DNA from: Nitrososphaerota archaeon | GTDB lineage: Archaea > Thermoproteota > Nitrososphaeria > Nitrososphaerales > Nitrosopumilaceae | DNA length: 64,000 bases | Direction of reading: 5' to 3' | Assembly (NCBI GenBank): GCA_022573895.1 | Contig: JACZTB010000001.1 | Coordinates: 85,487-149,486, forward strand | Shown here: positions 32,044-40,978 of the stretch, in pieces | Numbering within the stretch: position 1 is the first letter of the stretch | How the letters are laid out: the number at the start of each line of letters is the position of its first letter | Made by a program: the position numbers and the translations under genes | The notes under the pieces: model-generated | What the model was told of the DNA's origin: nothing | The model's database searches: none | Seen by the model: the letters and a program-made list of their open reading frames with translations, nothing else

Positions 32044-33258
32044 ATGAGCAAAGAGAATCTAAAAATATTATGTGTATTGTATGATGACCCAGAAGACAAG
32101 TTCCCACCAAATTATGCAAGAAATGATATTCCAAAGATTACTGGTTACCCTGACGGTCAAAGTACACCCACTCCTGAAAAGATCGATTTCACCCCGGGAG
32201 AACTGTTAGGATGCGTTTCAGGAGAACTGGGACTACGAAAATTCCTAGAAGAGAGAGGACACACATATGTTGTAACATCTGACAAGGACGGACCAGATTC
32301 AGTATTTGAAAAAGAGTTAGTAGATGCAGACATTGTAATATCCCAGCCTTTCTGGCCAGCTTATCTTACTGCTGAAAGAATTGCCAAGGCCCCAAAACTA
32401 AAGATTGCAATCACAGCAGGTATTGGATCAGACCATGTAGACTTGCAAGCAGCAATGAATAATGACATAACAGTAACTGAAGTAACGTATTCTAACAGCA
32501 TTAGTGTATCAGAACATGTTGTAATGATGATCCTAGGTTTGGTAAGAAACTACATTCCATCATACAACTGGATAATCAAAAACGGATGGAATATTGCTGA
32601 TTGTGTATCAAGGTCATATGATGTAGAGGGTATGAATGTTGGAACAGTAGCTGCTGGAAGAATTGGATTGGCAGTCCTAAAGAGAATGAAACCATTTGAT
32701 GTCAAGCTTCATTATTTTGATAAACATAGATTGCCTGAAGAAACTGAAAAAGAACTTGGATTGACATTTCACCAAAGTGTAGAGGAGATGGTGAAGGTGT
32801 GTGATGTCATTACAATTAATGCACCACTTCATCCAGAGACTGAAAATCTATTTGATGAAGAATTGATTAGCAAAATGAAGCATGGAGCATATTTAGTAAA
32901 TACTGCACGTGGCAAGATTTGTGACAGAAATGCTGTTGCAAAAGCACTAGAGACAGGCCAGCTAGCAGGGTATGCAGGAGACGTTTGGTTTCCACAACCC
33001 CCACCAAAGGATCATCCGTGGAGAACAATGCCAAATCACGGCATGACTCCTCATACTTCAGGAACATCACTTTCTGCTCAGACAAGATATGCATCAGGGG
33101 TTAGGGAGATTTTGGAGTGTTGGCTAGATGACAAACCAATACGAGATGAATATCTAATTGTAAAGGATGGAAGATTGGCAGGAGCCGGTGCACATTCCTA
33201 CAGCAAAGGTAATGCAACTAGCGGTTCTGATGAATCTGCTAGATTCAAAGAAAGTTAA
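32044..33258 (+). CDS. fdh: NAD-dependent formate dehydrogenase (D-2-hydroxyacid dehydrogenase fold)
   Basis: A 404-residue FDH from ATG 32044 (MSKENLKILCVLYDDPED), matching the normal N-terminus of the bacterial enzymes; the GTG 17 codons upstream is less likely. It oxidises formate to CO2 with NAD and needs no metal. Typical segments: PFWPAYLTAERIAKAP, ITAGIGSDHVDL, TYSNSISVSEHVVMMILGLV, the NAD loop GTVAAGRIGLAVL, arginine in NTARGKICDR, WFPQPPPKDHPWRTMP with the conserved glutamine, and the catalytic histidine in GMTPHTSGTSLS. The C-terminal AHSYSKGNAT tail is also conserved. Closeness to methylotroph enzymes is striking for an archaeon. Confidence 0.92.
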   Translation: MSKENLKILCVLYDDPEDKFPPNYARNDIPKITGYPDGQSTPTPEKIDFTPGELLGCVSGELGLRKFLEERGHTYVVTSDKDGPDSVFEKELVDADIVISQPFWPAYLTAERIAKAPKLKIAITAGIGSDHVDLQAAMNNDITVTEVTYSNSISVSEHVVMMILGLVRNYIPSYNWIIKNGWNIADCVSRSYDVEGMNVGTVAAGRIGLAVLKRMKPFDVKLHYFDKHRLPEETEKELGLTFHQSVEEMVKVCDVITINAPLHPETENLFDEELISKMKHGAYLVNTARGKICDRNAVAKALETGQLAGYAGDVWFPQPPPKDHPWRTMPNHGMTPHTSGTSLSAQTRYASGVREILECWLDDKPIRDEYLIVKDGRLAGAGAHSYSKGNATSGSDESARFKES

Positions 33259-33331
33259 GCCCAGCATATTTGATGGAATAAATTGTGATTGCAAAACCTG
33301 AACTAAAACAAAAAGAGTTTAGAACTCTTTT

Positions 33332-33721
33332 CTATAATCCCCCACCAGAAACTTCACCTAGTTCTATTTCATAACCACTAGGATCTACAATGTAAATTGA
33401 TTTTGATTTTTCCCAATCTACTATACCGCCATAAAGTATCTCAACACCTAGTTCTTTGCATTTTTCAATTACTTCATTGAAATTTGCAATATTGAATCCA
33501 AAGTGAGCAATTCCTCCATCTGGTGACATATCAGGAATCTCATACAAGCAAAGCTTGATTGCATCATTTCCAATTATTTTTGATGGCACATCCAATTTGT
33601 TTACGTTTTCTTCTTGTTTAATCTTAAATCCAAAAAGATTTTTGTAAAATTCTACGCTTTGCTTCAAGTTTTTGACTTTCATATTTACATGATCAATTGA
33701 TGTAGCTTTGAGATTACCCAT
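33332..33721 (-). CDS. Glyoxalase/VOC-family protein
   Basis: A 129-residue VOC domain protein: SIDHVNMKVKNLKQSVEFYKNLFGF, later IAHFGFNIANFNEV and IYIVDPSGYEIELGEV. The H, H and E metal ligands of the family are in place. VOC enzymes act as lyases, isomerases, dioxygenases or resistance proteins; the substrate cannot be told. Stands alone on the minus strand between fdh and a hypothetical gene. Confidence 0.82.
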   Translation of the reverse strand: MGNLKATSIDHVNMKVKNLKQSVEFYKNLFGFKIKQEENVNKLDVPSKIIGNDAIKLCLYEIPDMSPDGGIAHFGFNIANFNEVIEKCKELGVEILYGGIVDWEKSKSIYIVDPSGYEIELGEVSGGGL

Positions 33722-33769
33722 ATTATTTCTAAATAGTATTGGTATTTAGTTTGTTATTTACAAACAGAG

Positions 33770-34168
33770 TTATCCCAAATACACTTGTTTGGGTGTATAG
33801 TCTGGATCATCAGAATATTTTGTTATCAGTTTTATTATATCACCAACGACTTCATGAAGTTCTAGTTCAGGTTCTGAATTTACCATTAAAAGCGCCTTTG
33901 TGCTGACAGGAATTGTCAAACGATTAATTTTTGCATATTTTGTAATTGAATACAGTGGTTGACCTATTATTGGTGCATCATGTTGACGAGTTCTCCATCT
34001 CATGTAGGCATGAATTAATGTATCATTGGTTTTTTCTTTGTCAAAGAATCTGGTAATCCCTTTTTGTATTTTTTCCCAAATTTGTATATTTCCAGTTTGA
34101 TAGATTCCAGCATATCTGATCTTAGAATTCAGTTTTATGATGTCACTATTCAGGCTGTTGTAATCCAT
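33770..34168 (-). CDS. Hypothetical protein, 132 aa (thaumarchaeal type)
   Basis: A 132-residue protein beginning MDYNSLNSDIIKLNSKIRYA, with a helical first half and a beta-containing second half (SKYAKINRLTIPVSTKALLM). It has the look of a family common in ammonia-oxidising archaea, possibly the DUF6659 group, though I am not sure of that name. No catalytic motif is seen. Divergent from hisS. Confidence 0.6.
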   Translation of the reverse strand: MDYNSLNSDIIKLNSKIRYAGIYQTGNIQIWEKIQKGITRFFDKEKTNDTLIHAYMRWRTRQHDAPIIGQPLYSITKYAKINRLTIPVSTKALLMVNSEPELELHEVVGDIIKLITKYSDDPDYTPKQVYLG

Positions 34169-34292
34169 GTGTAATGTTGGTATTCCTAGTAATTTAATTT
34201 TATTTTATACTATATTGATACCCAAAAACTGCCTAGTTCTGCATAGTTATTGCAGAAATATCTAAATCACAACAATATGACAACTAATTATC

Positions 34293-35573
34293 TTGGATTT
34301 ACCACGTGGAATGAAAGACTTTGATGAAACAGAAACAGCAAACATTGAGCATATCAGATACCATTTCAAGCAACTATCAAATTTGTATGGATTCTCATTT
34401 ATGGATCCATCACCAATTGAGTTACTATCTGTATTAGAGACAAAGTCAGGTCCAGCAATCAAAAACGAAATCTACTACTTTAAAGACAAAGGAGACAGAG
34501 AAGTAGCACTACGATTTGACTTTACAGTTGGATTAACAAGATATGTAGCATCCCAAAAATCAATTAAACTACCAGCGAAGATCTCTAGCTTTGGTGGAGT
34601 ATTTCGATATGACGAGCCACAAAGGGGAAGATACAGATACTTTCACCAGTGGGATATCGAGATTTACGGTAAAACTACACTAGAATCAGAAGCTGAAATC
34701 ATTGAATTAACATCTAGATTATTTGATTCACTATTACTGAAAAATATCACCATTGACATTAACCACAGAAACCTCGTAGAGTCTTATATCAACAAAATTT
34801 TTGACTCTAAGGATCCACAACTAGTAACTGATATTTTACGAGCAGTAGATAAGATTTCAAAAAAATCAAAAGACAAAATACTAACAGAATTCAAAGACAG
34901 ATATGAGACAGAAAAACTAGAAAAGATTTTAGAGTTCTCACAAATTAAGGGAACAATATCTGAAGTTGAAAAATCATTTGATGTATCCCAACTAGAGTCT
35001 TGGAATGAATTAAAATTATTGATCGAGTCTTTAGAAAACAGAGGAGTCTCAAATGTTAGAATTAATTTTGGAATAGTTAGAGGACTAGATTACTATTCAG
35101 GTATAGTCTTTGAGGTATTTGATAAAAATTCAACATTGGGAGCTTTGGCTGGTGGTGGACGATATGATTCTCTAACTAAAGCATTTGGTAGAGATGACAT
35201 TGGAGCTACAGGAGTTGCAGGTGGAGTTGAGAGAATAATTCTAACAATGCAAGAGCAAGGAATAATTCCAGAAGTTAAACAGATCAGAGTTGCAGTACTA
35301 TACATTAATGATGAGATGCAAAAAGTTGCACACTCTATTACATCACTACTTCGACTAGCCAACATTCCAACTGACATTGACTTGGCTGGACGTAACCTAA
35401 AAAAGCAGATGGAGATAGCTACTAACGCACGATTCTCAATTATTGTAGGGCCACAGGAACTAGAACAAGGCAATGTTGTACTACGTGATATGATTGATGG
35501 GACAGAAGGAACCATCTCTTTAGAAAAACTTACCGAAGATCCAAACTCTATTCTTAATTTAGAAAAGCCCTAG
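34293..35573 (+). CDS. hisS: Histidyl-tRNA synthetase
   Basis: A 426-residue class II synthetase starting at TTG 34293 (DLPRGMKDFDETE). Motifs in order: motif 2 RYDEPQRGRYRYFHQWDIEIYG, histidine loops FDFTVGLTRYV and GLDYYSGIVFEVF, motif 3 GGGRYDSLTKAFG...GVAGGVERI, and the C-terminal anticodon-binding domain. Length is normal. It is convergent with aIF6, and the two coding ends overlap by 20 bp. Confidence 0.95.
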   Translation: MDLPRGMKDFDETETANIEHIRYHFKQLSNLYGFSFMDPSPIELLSVLETKSGPAIKNEIYYFKDKGDREVALRFDFTVGLTRYVASQKSIKLPAKISSFGGVFRYDEPQRGRYRYFHQWDIEIYGKTTLESEAEIIELTSRLFDSLLLKNITIDINHRNLVESYINKIFDSKDPQLVTDILRAVDKISKKSKDKILTEFKDRYETEKLEKILEFSQIKGTISEVEKSFDVSQLESWNELKLLIESLENRGVSNVRINFGIVRGLDYYSGIVFEVFDKNSTLGALAGGGRYDSLTKAFGRDDIGATGVAGGVERIILTMQEQGIIPEVKQIRVAVLYINDEMQKVAHSITSLLRLANIPTDIDLAGRNLKKQMEIATNARFSIIVGPQELEQGNVVLRDMIDGTEGTISLEKLTEDPNSILNLEKP

Positions 35574-36219
35574 TCAACATCATAATCTCAGGACCCGTAG
35601 TTAAGGAACCAACAACTAGTGCATGATTATTTGCAAGAATTCCAGACGAGACATATGGAGTGCCATTATTGATTGAAACCTGCTCTATTTTTACACCTAG
35701 GAGATTGGCAAAAGTCTTCATGTCTTCTTCATCAGCTTCTGGATGAATTGCAGCGCCAGTATTGTTTGCAACAAGTACTACTCCTGTTTGATTGAATCCA
35801 GCAATTCTCTTCTGAATTACCTCGACTTCAAGAATATTCTTGATGGTCTGACAATCTTTATCTGATAACCAAGGAGACACAACTGCTCCTTTGTCATTTG
35901 CACAGATTACATTTCCAAGCGCAGTAAATTTTGAATCTAGCACACCAACTTCCAAGTCAGTCTCTTTTTTCAATAAATCATACTCTTCTTGATAAGCAGT
36001 TTTAGGAAGCAGGATTCCCTTGTTATTCATTACAGATAATATCCCAATCAATCTGGTGTTTGCAATTGATGTGTAAAGAATATCTACATCAAGATATTTT
36101 GCGAGCTTTTCTGCTTTTGATTTAGCGTAACCCATTGGAACCATTACCACTCTATCATTAACACTAATGTAGATTCCAAGATTTGGCCCCCGATAAACAT
36201 CAAATTTGAAAATATCCAT
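35554..36219 (-). CDS. eif6: Translation initiation factor aIF6
   Basis: A 221-residue anti-association factor that binds the large ribosomal subunit. I start at ATG 36219 (MDIFKFDVYRGPNLGIYISV); the minus-strand frame continues open upstream through the ferredoxin gene, but that stretch is a shadow. Five repeated pseudo-symmetric segments carry NTRLIGILSVMNNKGILLP, ALGNVICANDKGAVVSP and NQTGVVLVANNTGAAIHPE. Length is typical. It overlaps hisS by 20 bp at the convergent ends. Confidence 0.95.
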   Translation of the reverse strand: MDIFKFDVYRGPNLGIYISVNDRVVMVPMGYAKSKAEKLAKYLDVDILYTSIANTRLIGILSVMNNKGILLPKTAYQEEYDLLKKETDLEVGVLDSKFTALGNVICANDKGAVVSPWLSDKDCQTIKNILEVEVIQKRIAGFNQTGVVLVANNTGAAIHPEADEEDMKTFANLLGVKIEQVSINNGTPYVSSGILANNHALVVGSLTTGPEIMMLTRAFLN

Positions 36220-36310
36220 CTTCAAAAATTGATCGTAGATCGTTATGAACGTAAGGAAATCTTTATTCATAATTAATCTCATGTTGACTGGTAGATTTCT
36301 CTTCAATCTA

Positions 36311-36328
36311 TCTAGCTTTAAATTATAT
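36311..36328 (+). promoter_or_regulatory. TATA-like promoter of the first ferredoxin
   Basis: tctagctttaaattatat ends about 18 nt before ATG 36347, with its TATA centre about 26 nt upstream. The same core ctagctttaaat is found before the third ferredoxin. It predicts leaderless mRNA. Confidence 0.5.
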
Positions 36329-36337
36329 CTAAATTGA

Positions 36338-36856
<519 letters not shown>

Positions 36857-36934
36857 AGATAGACAATTTTAAAAATACTTGAACAATTAGACAAGTTTTT
36901 TCTATTTCTAATTTTTGATACGATCTAAAACTTA

Positions 36935-36966
36935 GTCTAAACTAATTTTATCTATACTTAAATAAA
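36935..36966 (+). promoter_or_regulatory. Repeated promoter block before ferredoxin 2
   Basis: The sequence beginning gtctaaactaatttta and continuing tctatacttaaataa (36935-36966) closely matches 37563-37594 before ferredoxin 3. The TATA-like cttaaata is about 26 nt before ATG 36987. The shared upstream stretch may bind a regulator or reflect duplication. Confidence 0.6.
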
Positions 36967-36986
36967 AATGAAATTAGAATTGAAGT

Positions 36987-37520
36987 ATGCCAATATTAGA
37001 AGACTTTTGTCATGACAAAGAACCAATTGGTAAGATAAAGCATTCAGATGGTGAGCATTTTCATTTTGTTTGGCCATCACAAGGACTAGTTGAAGCATCA
37101 AAGGATGAAAAGACCTTAGATGCTTACAAAAAAAATGGAGAAGAGATGGTACCACTAGGTGTTAGCGGTACAAGTGTTGCAATTGATTGGGATTCTTGTG
37201 TGGGTGATGGTGCATGTATTGAAGCATGTCCAGTTCAAGTATTTCAATGGTATAGAACCGAAAAAAACATTCCAGCAATTGATGCAATTAATGAGACCTT
37301 TGATGGAACAGGCAGTGATGTAAAAGAAGAGCGAAAAGATTTTTCAGATAAAGCAGATCCAATCAGAGAACATGATTGCATCTGGTGTATGGCATGTGTA
37401 TCAGTATGTCCTCCTCAAGCTGTTCTAGTTGATCAAGGTAACCAGGAATGGCATGAAAAGGCAGCAGGTACATTTGTGGTAATGCCTTCAAGTGGTGGCG
37501 GACCACACTCACACGACTAA
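36987..37520 (+). CDS. Zinc-type dicluster ferredoxin, copy 2
   Basis: A 177-residue paralogue of the gene at 36347, with the same cluster motifs [12 protein letters not shown] and [13 protein letters not shown]-terminal GEHFHF has the two-histidine pattern, but the LGVSGT position again has Ser. The insert of about 50 residues between the clusters is the same length. The tail ends GGGPHSHD, a histidine-containing finish shared with copy 3. Closest to copy 1 around the clusters, to copy 3 at the ends. Confidence 0.88.
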   Translation: MPILEDFCHDKEPIGKIKHSDGEHFHFVWPSQGLVEASKDEKTLDAYKKNGEEMVPLGVSGTSVAIDWDSCVGDGACIEACPVQVFQWYRTEKNIPAIDAINETFDGTGSDVKEERKDFSDKADPIREHDCIWCMACVSVCPPQAVLVDQGNQEWHEKAAGTFVVMPSSGGGPHSHD

Positions 37521-37562
37521 AGAAATTTTATCTTTTTCTAATTTATTATACTATTTGAGATT

Positions 37563-37594
37563 GTCTCAACTAATTTTGTCTAGCTTTAAATAAT
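37563..37594 (+). promoter_or_regulatory. Repeated promoter block before ferredoxin 3
   Basis: gtctcaactaattttgtctagctttaaataat is a near copy of the block at 36935. The TATA-like ctttaaata sits about 26 nt before ATG 37614. The block differs from 36935-36966 by only a few bases, showing that promoter and gene were duplicated together. Confidence 0.6.
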
Positions 37595-37613
37595 ATTCTG
37601 AAATCCTCTTAAT

Positions 37614-38159
37614 ATGGTAGAATTAGTAATACCTGAAGACTTTTGTCACAATGACGTAAAGCCAGAAGGAAAGACAAGCCATGCAGATGGTGAGAATTTT
37701 CACTGGATTTGGGGCAAAGGAGATCCAAACGGAAAAGCATTCTCAAATGACGATGTAAAGGCAGCTTATGAAGAACATGGGGAAGAAATGGTTCCTCTAG
37801 GTATTCATGGAACAACTGTCGCAGTTGATTGGGATTCATGTATTGCAGCTGGTGAATGCTTTGGTGTATGTCCTGTTCAAACATTCCAGTGGTATAGAAC
37901 CGAGAAAGATATTCCAGCAGCAGATTGTCTTAATGAAACCTTTGAAGGTACTGGCCTTACAGAAGCATCTGAAAGATTAGATGCTTCAGACAAATCACAA
38001 CCAATCAGAGAACACGATTGTACAATTTGTATGGCATGTCAAGAAATCTGTCCTCAAGGAGCAATTCTAATCGAAGCAGGCAACTTGGAATGGCATGAGA
38101 AAGCAGCTGGTACATATGTAAAAATGGAATCAAGCGGCGGACCACACGCTCACGATTAA
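37614..38159 (+). CDS. Zinc-type dicluster ferredoxin, copy 3
   Basis: A 181-residue ferredoxin with CIAAGECFGVCP and CTICMACQEICP clusters. Unlike copies 1 and 2 it keeps HGT in PLGIHGTTVAVDWD, the place of the third zinc histidine in Sulfolobus zinc-ferredoxin, and has SHADGENFHWIW with two histidines near residue 25. A complete zinc site is therefore likely in this copy. Second cluster flanks differ most from the others. ATG start after a repeated promoter. Confidence 0.88.
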   Translation: MVELVIPEDFCHNDVKPEGKTSHADGENFHWIWGKGDPNGKAFSNDDVKAAYEEHGEEMVPLGIHGTTVAVDWDSCIAAGECFGVCPVQTFQWYRTEKDIPAADCLNETFEGTGLTEASERLDASDKSQPIREHDCTICMACQEICPQGAILIEAGNLEWHEKAAGTYVKMESSGGPHAHD

Positions 38160-38232
38160 AGAAATTTTTTCTTTTTTCTTATCTTTCTATTTTACCTCAA
38201 CAAATTTTAATCACTTTTTTGCACCATTTTCT

Positions 38233-38316
38233 GCAGAGGTCGCCTAGCTCGGTAGGGCGCGGGCCTTGAGAGCCTGTGTGCGCAAGCATACGGGGGTTCA
38301 AATCCCTCTCTCTGCG
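38233..38316 (+). tRNA. tRNA-Ser (anticodon TGA)
   Basis: Acceptor gcagagg pairs with tctctgc, anticodon stem cgggc/gcctg surrounds loop cttgaga (anticodon TGA), and a long variable arm (tgtgtgcgcaagcatacg) marks class II. The T-arm is ggggttcaaatccct. Discriminator G, as in archaeal serine tRNAs; no CCA encoded; a T-run follows. Confidence 0.93.
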
Positions 38317-38390
38317 TTTTTGTTAATAATAACTCACAATGCACAAATTTTGATAATTTATTAGACATTACAAGTAACAAGATTACAACT

Positions 38391-39299
38391 ATGGCACAGC
38401 AACAACTATCAAAAAAGGAAAGTTGTCCCAGATGTGGCAAAACCAAACTAATCACTGATGAAGAAACAGGTGAAATGTTTTGTGGCAAGTGTGGCTTTGT
38501 AATTACTGATAGGGTAGCAAATCACGGACCAGAAAGAACATTCTCAGATAGTAGCACAAACAAATCTAGGACTGGAGATAGAACATCACTAACTAGACAT
38601 GATCAAGGTCTAAGTACAATAATTAATCCAATTAACAAAGATTCTTCTGGAAATCCATTATCTACATCCATGAAATCATCCATTAAGCGATTAAGGATTT
38701 GGGATAGTCGAAGTCGAACAAAGAATTCTGCTGATAGAAATCTTCAACATGCACTAGGAGAACTCCTCAAGATGAAAGAGAAATTAACCCTATCAGATGC
38801 TATAGTTGAAAAAGCAGCTTACATTTACAGAAAAGCTCTGGAAAAAAAACTTGTCAGGGGCAGATCAATCCAAGGATTAATAGCTGCAACACTTTATGCT
38901 GCCTGTCGTGAATCTGGCACCCCCCGAACTCTTAATGATGTTTCAACTACAATTAACATCACAAGAAAAAGCCTCGCAATCTGTTACAGAATGATAGTAA
39001 AAGAATTAGACTTGAAGATGCCTGTAGTGGATTCAGTACAGTGTATTGCACGAATTGCAAGTCAGATAGGTCTATCAGAAAAAACTAAACGTCATGCAAT
39101 GAAGCTTCTTAAAAAAGCTGAAGAAAAACAAATTGTATCTGGAAAAGATCCAATGGGAATGGCGGCATCTGCACTATATCTTGCAAGTATGGAAACTGGC
39201 GAGAATATAACCCAAAAAACAATTGCATTGGCTGCAGGTGTTACAGAAGTGACAATCAGAAATAGATGTAAAAGTCTAAAATCTTTAGATACTCTCTGA
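38391..39299 (+). CDS. tfb: Transcription initiation factor B (TFB)
   Basis: A 302-residue TFB. The N-terminal zinc ribbon (CPRCGKTKLITDEETGEMFC, GKCG), the B-finger region, then two cyclin repeats (about 110-200 and 205-295) with SLAICYRMIVKELDL and TIRNRCKSL are all present. It recruits RNA polymerase to TATA-TBP complexes. Many thaumarchaea have several TFB genes; this is a full-length one. Convergent with rfcS, 1 nt between the stops. Confidence 0.95.
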   Translation: MAQQQLSKKESCPRCGKTKLITDEETGEMFCGKCGFVITDRVANHGPERTFSDSSTNKSRTGDRTSLTRHDQGLSTIINPINKDSSGNPLSTSMKSSIKRLRIWDSRSRTKNSADRNLQHALGELLKMKEKLTLSDAIVEKAAYIYRKALEKKLVRGRSIQGLIAATLYAACRESGTPRTLNDVSTTINITRKSLAICYRMIVKELDLKMPVVDSVQCIARIASQIGLSEKTKRHAMKLLKKAEEKQIVSGKDPMGMAASALYLASMETGENITQKTIALAAGVTEVTIRNRCKSLKSLDTL

Positions 39300-39300
39300 G

Positions 39301-40254
39301 TTAGTTTTCTAATTTTGCAAGCTCTGCAAGCATTGCAGATAACTGAATTTCAGAATTTGCTCCAACTAAAATTCTATAGTCATACTTTGCAATTATTTGT
39401 AAAATATCTGATAGTTTGTCATGTTTTGATTTGAAAACAGCTGAATTGAGATACTTTAGGAAATCCGATTCTGACATTCCATAAACTTTGATTAGTTCTA
39501 TCATCTTCTCTCTTGCTTTAGTAACTTTTCCAGATAGTGCAATTTTTAGAACCTCATCAACATCACTGGTTTTTGTTAGCCCAGCTGATGTCTTTACATT
39601 CTCTTCAGTTATTCCACCAAGACTTGCAGCAGCTTGCATTAGGTTGATTGCATGTCTCAAATCTCCCTCTGTATATTCATAAATTGCCTCTAGACCCTTT
39701 TTGTCTACCTTCACTTTCTCTTTTTTGGCAATCTCTTCTAGTCTGGAAATGACATCTTCCTCAGAAACTGATGTGAATTTGAAAGCTGCACATCTGCTTT
39801 GAATGGGTTGTATTATTTTGGACACATTATTTGCAATTAGAATAAATCGACAAATTTTTGATGCGTCTTCAATAATTCTTCGAAGAGCAGTTTGAGCATC
39901 TGAAGTCATTTCATCTGCTTCATCTAAAATTATAATCTTGAATGGAATATCTGCAAACCCTGACCATTTTGAAAATTTCTTCACTTTTTCTCTAACCATT
40001 CCAATTCCTCTCTCATCTGATGCGTTTAGCTCTAGAATGCTGTTTAGATTATAATTACTCCCCAAAATTTGTCTTGAAAGACATAATGCAGTAGTGGTCT
40101 TACCTACTCCTGCAGAACCAGAAAAGAGCAAGTGAGGCATGTCTGTTGGATCTTTGATTAGAGCTTTCAGACTACCAATAATTTCTGCCTGGTTTACAAT
40201 TTCTGAAAGTTGTGTTGGTCGATATTTTTCTACCCACATACCAGTTACAGACAT
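39301..40254 (-). CDS. rfcS: Replication factor C small subunit
   Basis: A 317-residue AAA+ clamp-loader subunit. WVEKYRPTQLSEIV is the RFC box I, Walker A is FSGSAGVGKTTTALCLSR, Walker B is IILDEADEMTSDAQTALRR, sensor 1 is RFILIANNVSKII and the arginine finger is in IQSRC. Full length without intein. Divergent from the GINS-MCM operon, sharing a 190-nt upstream region. Confidence 0.95.
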   Translation of the reverse strand: MSVTGMWVEKYRPTQLSEIVNQAEIIGSLKALIKDPTDMPHLLFSGSAGVGKTTTALCLSRQILGSNYNLNSILELNASDERGIGMVREKVKKFSKWSGFADIPFKIIILDEADEMTSDAQTALRRIIEDASKICRFILIANNVSKIIQPIQSRCAAFKFTSVSEEDVISRLEEIAKKEKVKVDKKGLEAIYEYTEGDLRHAINLMQAAASLGGITEENVKTSAGLTKTSDVDEVLKIALSGKVTKAREKMIELIKVYGMSESDFLKYLNSAVFKSKHDKLSDILQIIAKYDYRILVGANSEIQLSAMLAELAKLEN

Positions 40255-40367
40255 GAGACTTTAGGTTCAATTCCCATTAATAAATCCGAATTGGTTATTG
40301 TGACATACTGTAAATTAAAATCCTACTCAGTTCTATTTTCTGTGCGATCAGCCTGAGATAAAATTAG

Positions 40368-40415
40368 GATCAATTGATCTCACTATATGGTTAATAGAAT
40401 TGATCGATCCGATTC
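40368..40415. promoter_or_regulatory. Paired GATC-rich dyads in the rfcS/GINS divergent promoter
   Basis: A perfect 12-bp palindrome, gatcaattgatc (40368-40379), is followed by a second dyad around gaattgatcgatcc (40397-40410), with aattgatc shared. They bracket a TATA-like ctatatgg at 40382-40389. Placed between rfcS and the GINS-MCM-Hel308 operon they could be operators that coordinate replication genes. No regulator is identified. Confidence 0.45.
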
Positions 40416-40447
40416 ATGAGGATCTTAAGGACGATTAGTGATCTCGC

Positions 40448-40978
40448 ATGGAAATAGACAAGATAGAAAAAGTGCATTCAGTTGGATACCGTCTAAAGAA
40501 TGCTAAGATCACAGTCAATCGTAATTTCAAATTCAATGTTGCAGGAACAAAGACTGAAGGAACTCAAGGTGATGTAATTAACATACCTCAGTGGATTGGA
40601 AAGATATTATCTGACAATAATCTGGCAACACTAGATTCTCCAGATATGATTACTGAACTAAAACAAGCATTATCAAAAGAAAAGATGGTTGGAGAATATC
40701 AACTCTCTACATTAGACCCTCACTTTTACATCAAACTAAAAGAGTCTATGAAACAATTGAATGGTGATAATTTTGATAAAATTGAAAGCATTATGTTTGA
40801 ATTATTCCGAATGAGAAGAGGTAAGATAGTAAAGATAGCAGATTCTATCAAACTAAATTCTGAACTCTACAACAAATTAACTGTTGAAGAAAACATTTTC
40901 TATAAAACTATCCATGATAACAGTGTAGAGTTTGAAAGACAAATAAGAGGAGATCTAAATGAGCAACGCTCAAACTAG
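40448..40978 (+). CDS. GINS complex subunit (Gins23-type)
   Basis: A 176-residue GINS protein. The small B-type beta domain (RNFKFNVAGTKTEGTQGDVINIPQWIGKILSDNN) comes first and the helical A domain (about 80-176) second; this B-A order is that of archaeal Gins23 rather than Gins51. It forms part of the Cdc45-MCM-GINS replicative helicase. Its end overlaps the MCM start by 20 nt, so the two are coupled. Start chosen at ATG 40448. Confidence 0.8.
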   Translation: MEIDKIEKVHSVGYRLKNAKITVNRNFKFNVAGTKTEGTQGDVINIPQWIGKILSDNNLATLDSPDMITELKQALSKEKMVGEYQLSTLDPHFYIKLKESMKQLNGDNFDKIESIMFELFRMRRGKIVKIADSIKLNSELYNKLTVEENIFYKTIHDNSVEFERQIRGDLNEQRSN

